Made by a program: the position numbers and the translations under genes. From contig JAICXJ010000012.1 of NCBI GenBank assembly GCA_025980465.1, positions 1 through 64,000 of the forward strand: a stretch of DNA of 64,000 nucleotides, written 5' to 3'. This document shows, piece by piece, positions 62,252 through 64,000 of the stretch (the first letter of the stretch is position 1; each line of letters starts with the position of its first letter). A model generated the notes under the pieces. That model had not been told where the DNA came from and did not search any database. It saw only the letters and a list, made by a program, of their open reading frames with translations. This stretch comes from Frankiales bacterium. GTDB lineage: Bacteria > Actinomycetota > Actinomycetes > JAFAQI01.

Positions 62252-63259
62252 ATGACCTCAACCCGCACCCGTCGCGGCGCTGCACTGGCGGTGCTCGCGG
62301 TGACTGTCTCGAGCGGGATCGCCCTCGCCGCCACCTACCCGGCTGCCGCCAACGTGGCGCCTCGCGCGCACACCTCGCTGTCGATCCGGGTCGCTCGGCC
62401 GGCAATCAATCCCGGCGGTACCGATGTCGTCATGGGCGATCTTGCCGCGCGGCATCATCGCGTCGCCGGTCGGGCCATCTACCTCGAGGCCAAACCTCAG
62501 GGAGCGACGGGATGGACCCGCGAGGCGCGGCACCGCACCGGCCGCCACGGCCGGGTCGCGTTCCGGGTCAGCCCCGCGACCTCGACGCGTTACCGGCTCG
62601 CGTTCCTCGGCAACGGGTTGCAGCGACCCACGCTCAGTGGCGTCGTCGGTGTCCGGGTCCGGACCTCGGCGAACTCCCTTGCCATTTCCCAGGATGCGAT
62701 CTCGATCGAGCCTGGTTCCTCCGACGCCATCCACGGTGTGCTCACCGTCAACGGTGCACCGCTGGGCGGGGTCCCGGTCGAGCTTCGTGACCGGCCGGCC
62801 GGCCAGCGCAACTTCCACCTGTTTGCGACGTCGAACACTGCCAGCGACGGCACTGTGTCGTTCCCGGTGACGCCCGCGGTCAACACCCACTACGTGCTGA
62901 TCTACCGCGGCACGGCCACCACACCCCACCTGCGTAGCGCAGTCGTGACGGTGCACGTCCGGCGACCGAGCTCGCTGTCGATCAGGGCGCTACTCAACGC
63001 CGCCGGTATGGAGGTCATCAGCGGTGACCTGCGTGGTGGTGGAAGCGGCTTGGCGCACCGCCCGGTCTCGCTTCAACAGAGCCCGTCGACCACTGGCACT
63101 TGGACCACGGTGGGGACCGAGCGCACCGGCCGTCACGGCGGCGTAGCGTTCAAAGAGGTCCGACCCACCGCGTCCGAGGACTACCGGCTGGTGTTCGCCG
63201 GCGGTCCAAACTTCGACGGTTGCATGAGCCCGGTCGCCACTGTCACCGTTTCCGGATAG
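62252..63259 (+). CDS. Secreted protein with three Ig-like repeats
   Basis: A 335-residue protein with a signal peptide (ALAVLAVTVSSGIALAATYP); ATG 62252 has a GAGAGGA site. The mature part is three repeats of about 100 residues, each with an SLSIR- or SLAIS-like start, an I..G.L core and an ending V.V.(V/R). Each looks like a bacterial beta-sandwich (Big-type). A cysteine appears only near the end. It may be a surface or matrix protein. The sigma factor follows on the same strand. Confidence 0.82.
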   Translation: MTSTRTRRGAALAVLAVTVSSGIALAATYPAAANVAPRAHTSLSIRVARPAINPGGTDVVMGDLAARHHRVAGRAIYLEAKPQGATGWTREARHRTGRHGRVAFRVSPATSTRYRLAFLGNGLQRPTLSGVVGVRVRTSANSLAISQDAISIEPGSSDAIHGVLTVNGAPLGGVPVELRDRPAGQRNFHLFATSNTASDGTVSFPVTPAVNTHYVLIYRGTATTPHLRSAVVTVHVRRPSSLSIRALLNAAGMEVISGDLRGGGSGLAHRPVSLQQSPSTTGTWTTVGTERTGRHGGVAFKEVRPTASEDYRLVFAGGPNFDGCMSPVATVTVSG

Positions 63260-63311
63260 TTGCTGAGGGCACGATCAGAAACTATCTAGGAACCGAGGAG
63301 GGGCGGCGGTC

Positions 63312-63938
63312 ATTAGATCGAATCCGTCTTCGCGAGCTCGTCGGTCTGGCCTCGAACGGGGCGGTCAGGCCGATGAGCCGTTTCCTGCTGACGGACTCGA
63401 TGACGCCCTCGACCGGGCCCGCGCCGGTGAGGACGCCGGTTTCCTCGATTTGTGGCGGGCGCTGCAACCCCGTTTGCTCCGATATCTCCGCGTCCACAGC
63501 GGTCAGGGATGCGAGGACGTGGCCGCCGAGACCTGGTTGCAGGTCGTGCGTGACCTGTCGAACTTCATCGGGGATGCCGATGGGTTCCGCGCGTGGCTGT
63601 TCACGATCGCGCGGCACCGGGCGATCGATGCCGCTCGTGCCGCGGCGGCGCGGCCTCACGTCCTCATCCCGGAAGTACCTGACGGGTCGGTCGGCGCCGT
63701 TGCCTCGGCTGAATCAGAAGCCCTCGACCGGATGTCGACCGATCGCGCGCTCGAGCTTGTCGCGACGCTGCCGACCGAGCAGGCCGAGATGGTGATGCTC
63801 CGCGTCGTGGCCGGCCTCGACGTCGCGGTCGTCGCGCGGATCGTGGGCAGGACCCCCGGTGCGGTGCGGGTGGCCGTGCACCGCGGGCTTCGCTCCCTCT
63901 CGCGCAACCCACAGGCCTACGAGGCGGAGGTCGTCTAG
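63312..63938 (+). CDS. ECF-type RNA polymerase sigma factor with apparent ATT start
   Basis: Region 2 (LWRALQPRLLRYLRV, VAAETWLQVVRDL, FRAWLFTIARHRAIDAARAA) and region 4 (ELVATLPTEQAEMVMLRVVA, VARIVGRTPGAVRVAVHRGL) make a full ECF sigma factor. The frame is open from 63267, but the only ATG, GTG or TTG is TTG 63450, which would cut off the start of region 2 (DRARAGEDAGFL). GAGGAGGG at 63295-63302 stands nine bases before ATT 63312, giving 208 residues. A sequencing frameshift or a non-canonical start are both possible. Confidence 0.8.
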   Translation: MRSNPSSRARRSGLERGGQADEPFPADGLDDALDRARAGEDAGFLDLWRALQPRLLRYLRVHSGQGCEDVAAETWLQVVRDLSNFIGDADGFRAWLFTIARHRAIDAARAAAARPHVLIPEVPDGSVGAVASAESEALDRMSTDRALELVATLPTEQAEMVMLRVVAGLDVAVVARIVGRTPGAVRVAVHRGLRSLSRNPQAYEAEVV

Positions 63939-63972
63939 TGGACCACGTCGAGCAGTTGGACAGGACCCGGCC

Positions 63973-64000
63973 ATGACCGATGACCTCCACCCATTTGCTG
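63973..64000 (+). CDS. Start of a gene running off the window
   Basis: ATG 63973 is open to the end (MTDDLHPFA). It begins 34 bases after the sigma factor stop with an AGGAC-type site before it. An anti-sigma factor is often at this position, but nothing in these nine residues shows that. Confidence 0.45.

Noticed and set aside
1..64000. tRNA, rRNA, insertion sequence or prophage
   Set aside because: No tRNA-like cloverleaf or rRNA sequence, no transposase, integrase or phage structural gene was seen on either strand.

Overview
The window is high-GC DNA, densely packed with short intergenic gaps, many GTG starts and many 4-bp ATGA/GTGA gene overlaps. The families present point to a free-living actinomycete (Actinomycetota): mycothiol-type DinB/maleylpyruvate-isomerase proteins, a PrrA/PrrB-like two-component pair, WS/DGAT, DUF1918, DUF1272, MEDS-ATPase regulators, RsbU-type phosphatase and YafY/WYL regulators. 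I cannot name the genus. I see no rRNA, tRNA, CRISPR array, insertion sequence or prophage. It reads as ordinary chromosome with a metabolic and signalling mix.

Layout. 1-3.5 kb: acyl-CoA catabolism (acyl-CoA dehydrogenases, a PaaG-type crotonase, and an amidase gene interrupted by one in-frame TGA). 3.6-7.9 kb: a small stress-type ORF, a large adenylate-cyclase/ATPase/TPR regulator, DUF1918, and a divergent MerR/methyltransferase pair sharing a perfect palindrome. 7.9-9.1 kb: a CsbD-like protein and a highly charged coiled-coil protein. 9.1-13.6 kb: a fatty-acid desaturase, then an internally duplicated Ala/Asn-rich protein directly followed by a PqqD-like/M50-like membrane metalloprotease with a large extracellular domain. 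This last pair is the best candidate for an undescribed system. 13.5-25 kb: cupin/DinB/TetR genes, a secreted hydrolase, the two-component system, a cysteine-less HesB protein, a hydrolase-cyclase fusion, and a DUF2236 plus Tat-exported flavoprotein unit with its divergent TetR gene.

25-38.4 kb: DUF2786, N-acyl-D-amino-acid deacylase, an acyltransferase, a methyltransferase/phosphotransferase pair, an unknown protein, pntA-pntB transhydrogenase, an acyl-CoA ligase and a small RTX-repeat secreted protein, closed by a strong terminator. 38.4-42.5 kb: an MFS exporter with a divergent TetR gene and clear operators, then an RsbU-like phosphatase. 42.6-49.1 kb: quinone reductase, FAD oxidase, a polytopic membrane protein, and a signalling group (REC-kinase fusion, tiny membrane protein, MEDS-ATPase). 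49.2-55.2 kb: DinB protein, YafY regulator, a second MFS exporter, Rieske protein, aldo/keto reductase, SnoaL-like protein. 55.2-64 kb: family A DNA polymerase overlapping a permuted papain-like amidase, gamma-carbonic anhydrase, WS/DGAT, PPK2, GNAT, a secreted three-repeat protein, and an ECF sigma factor that appears to lack any ATG, GTG or TTG start.

No stretch longer than about 300 bases lacks a gene. Function calls rest on motifs and remembered family resemblance only; no database search was run.
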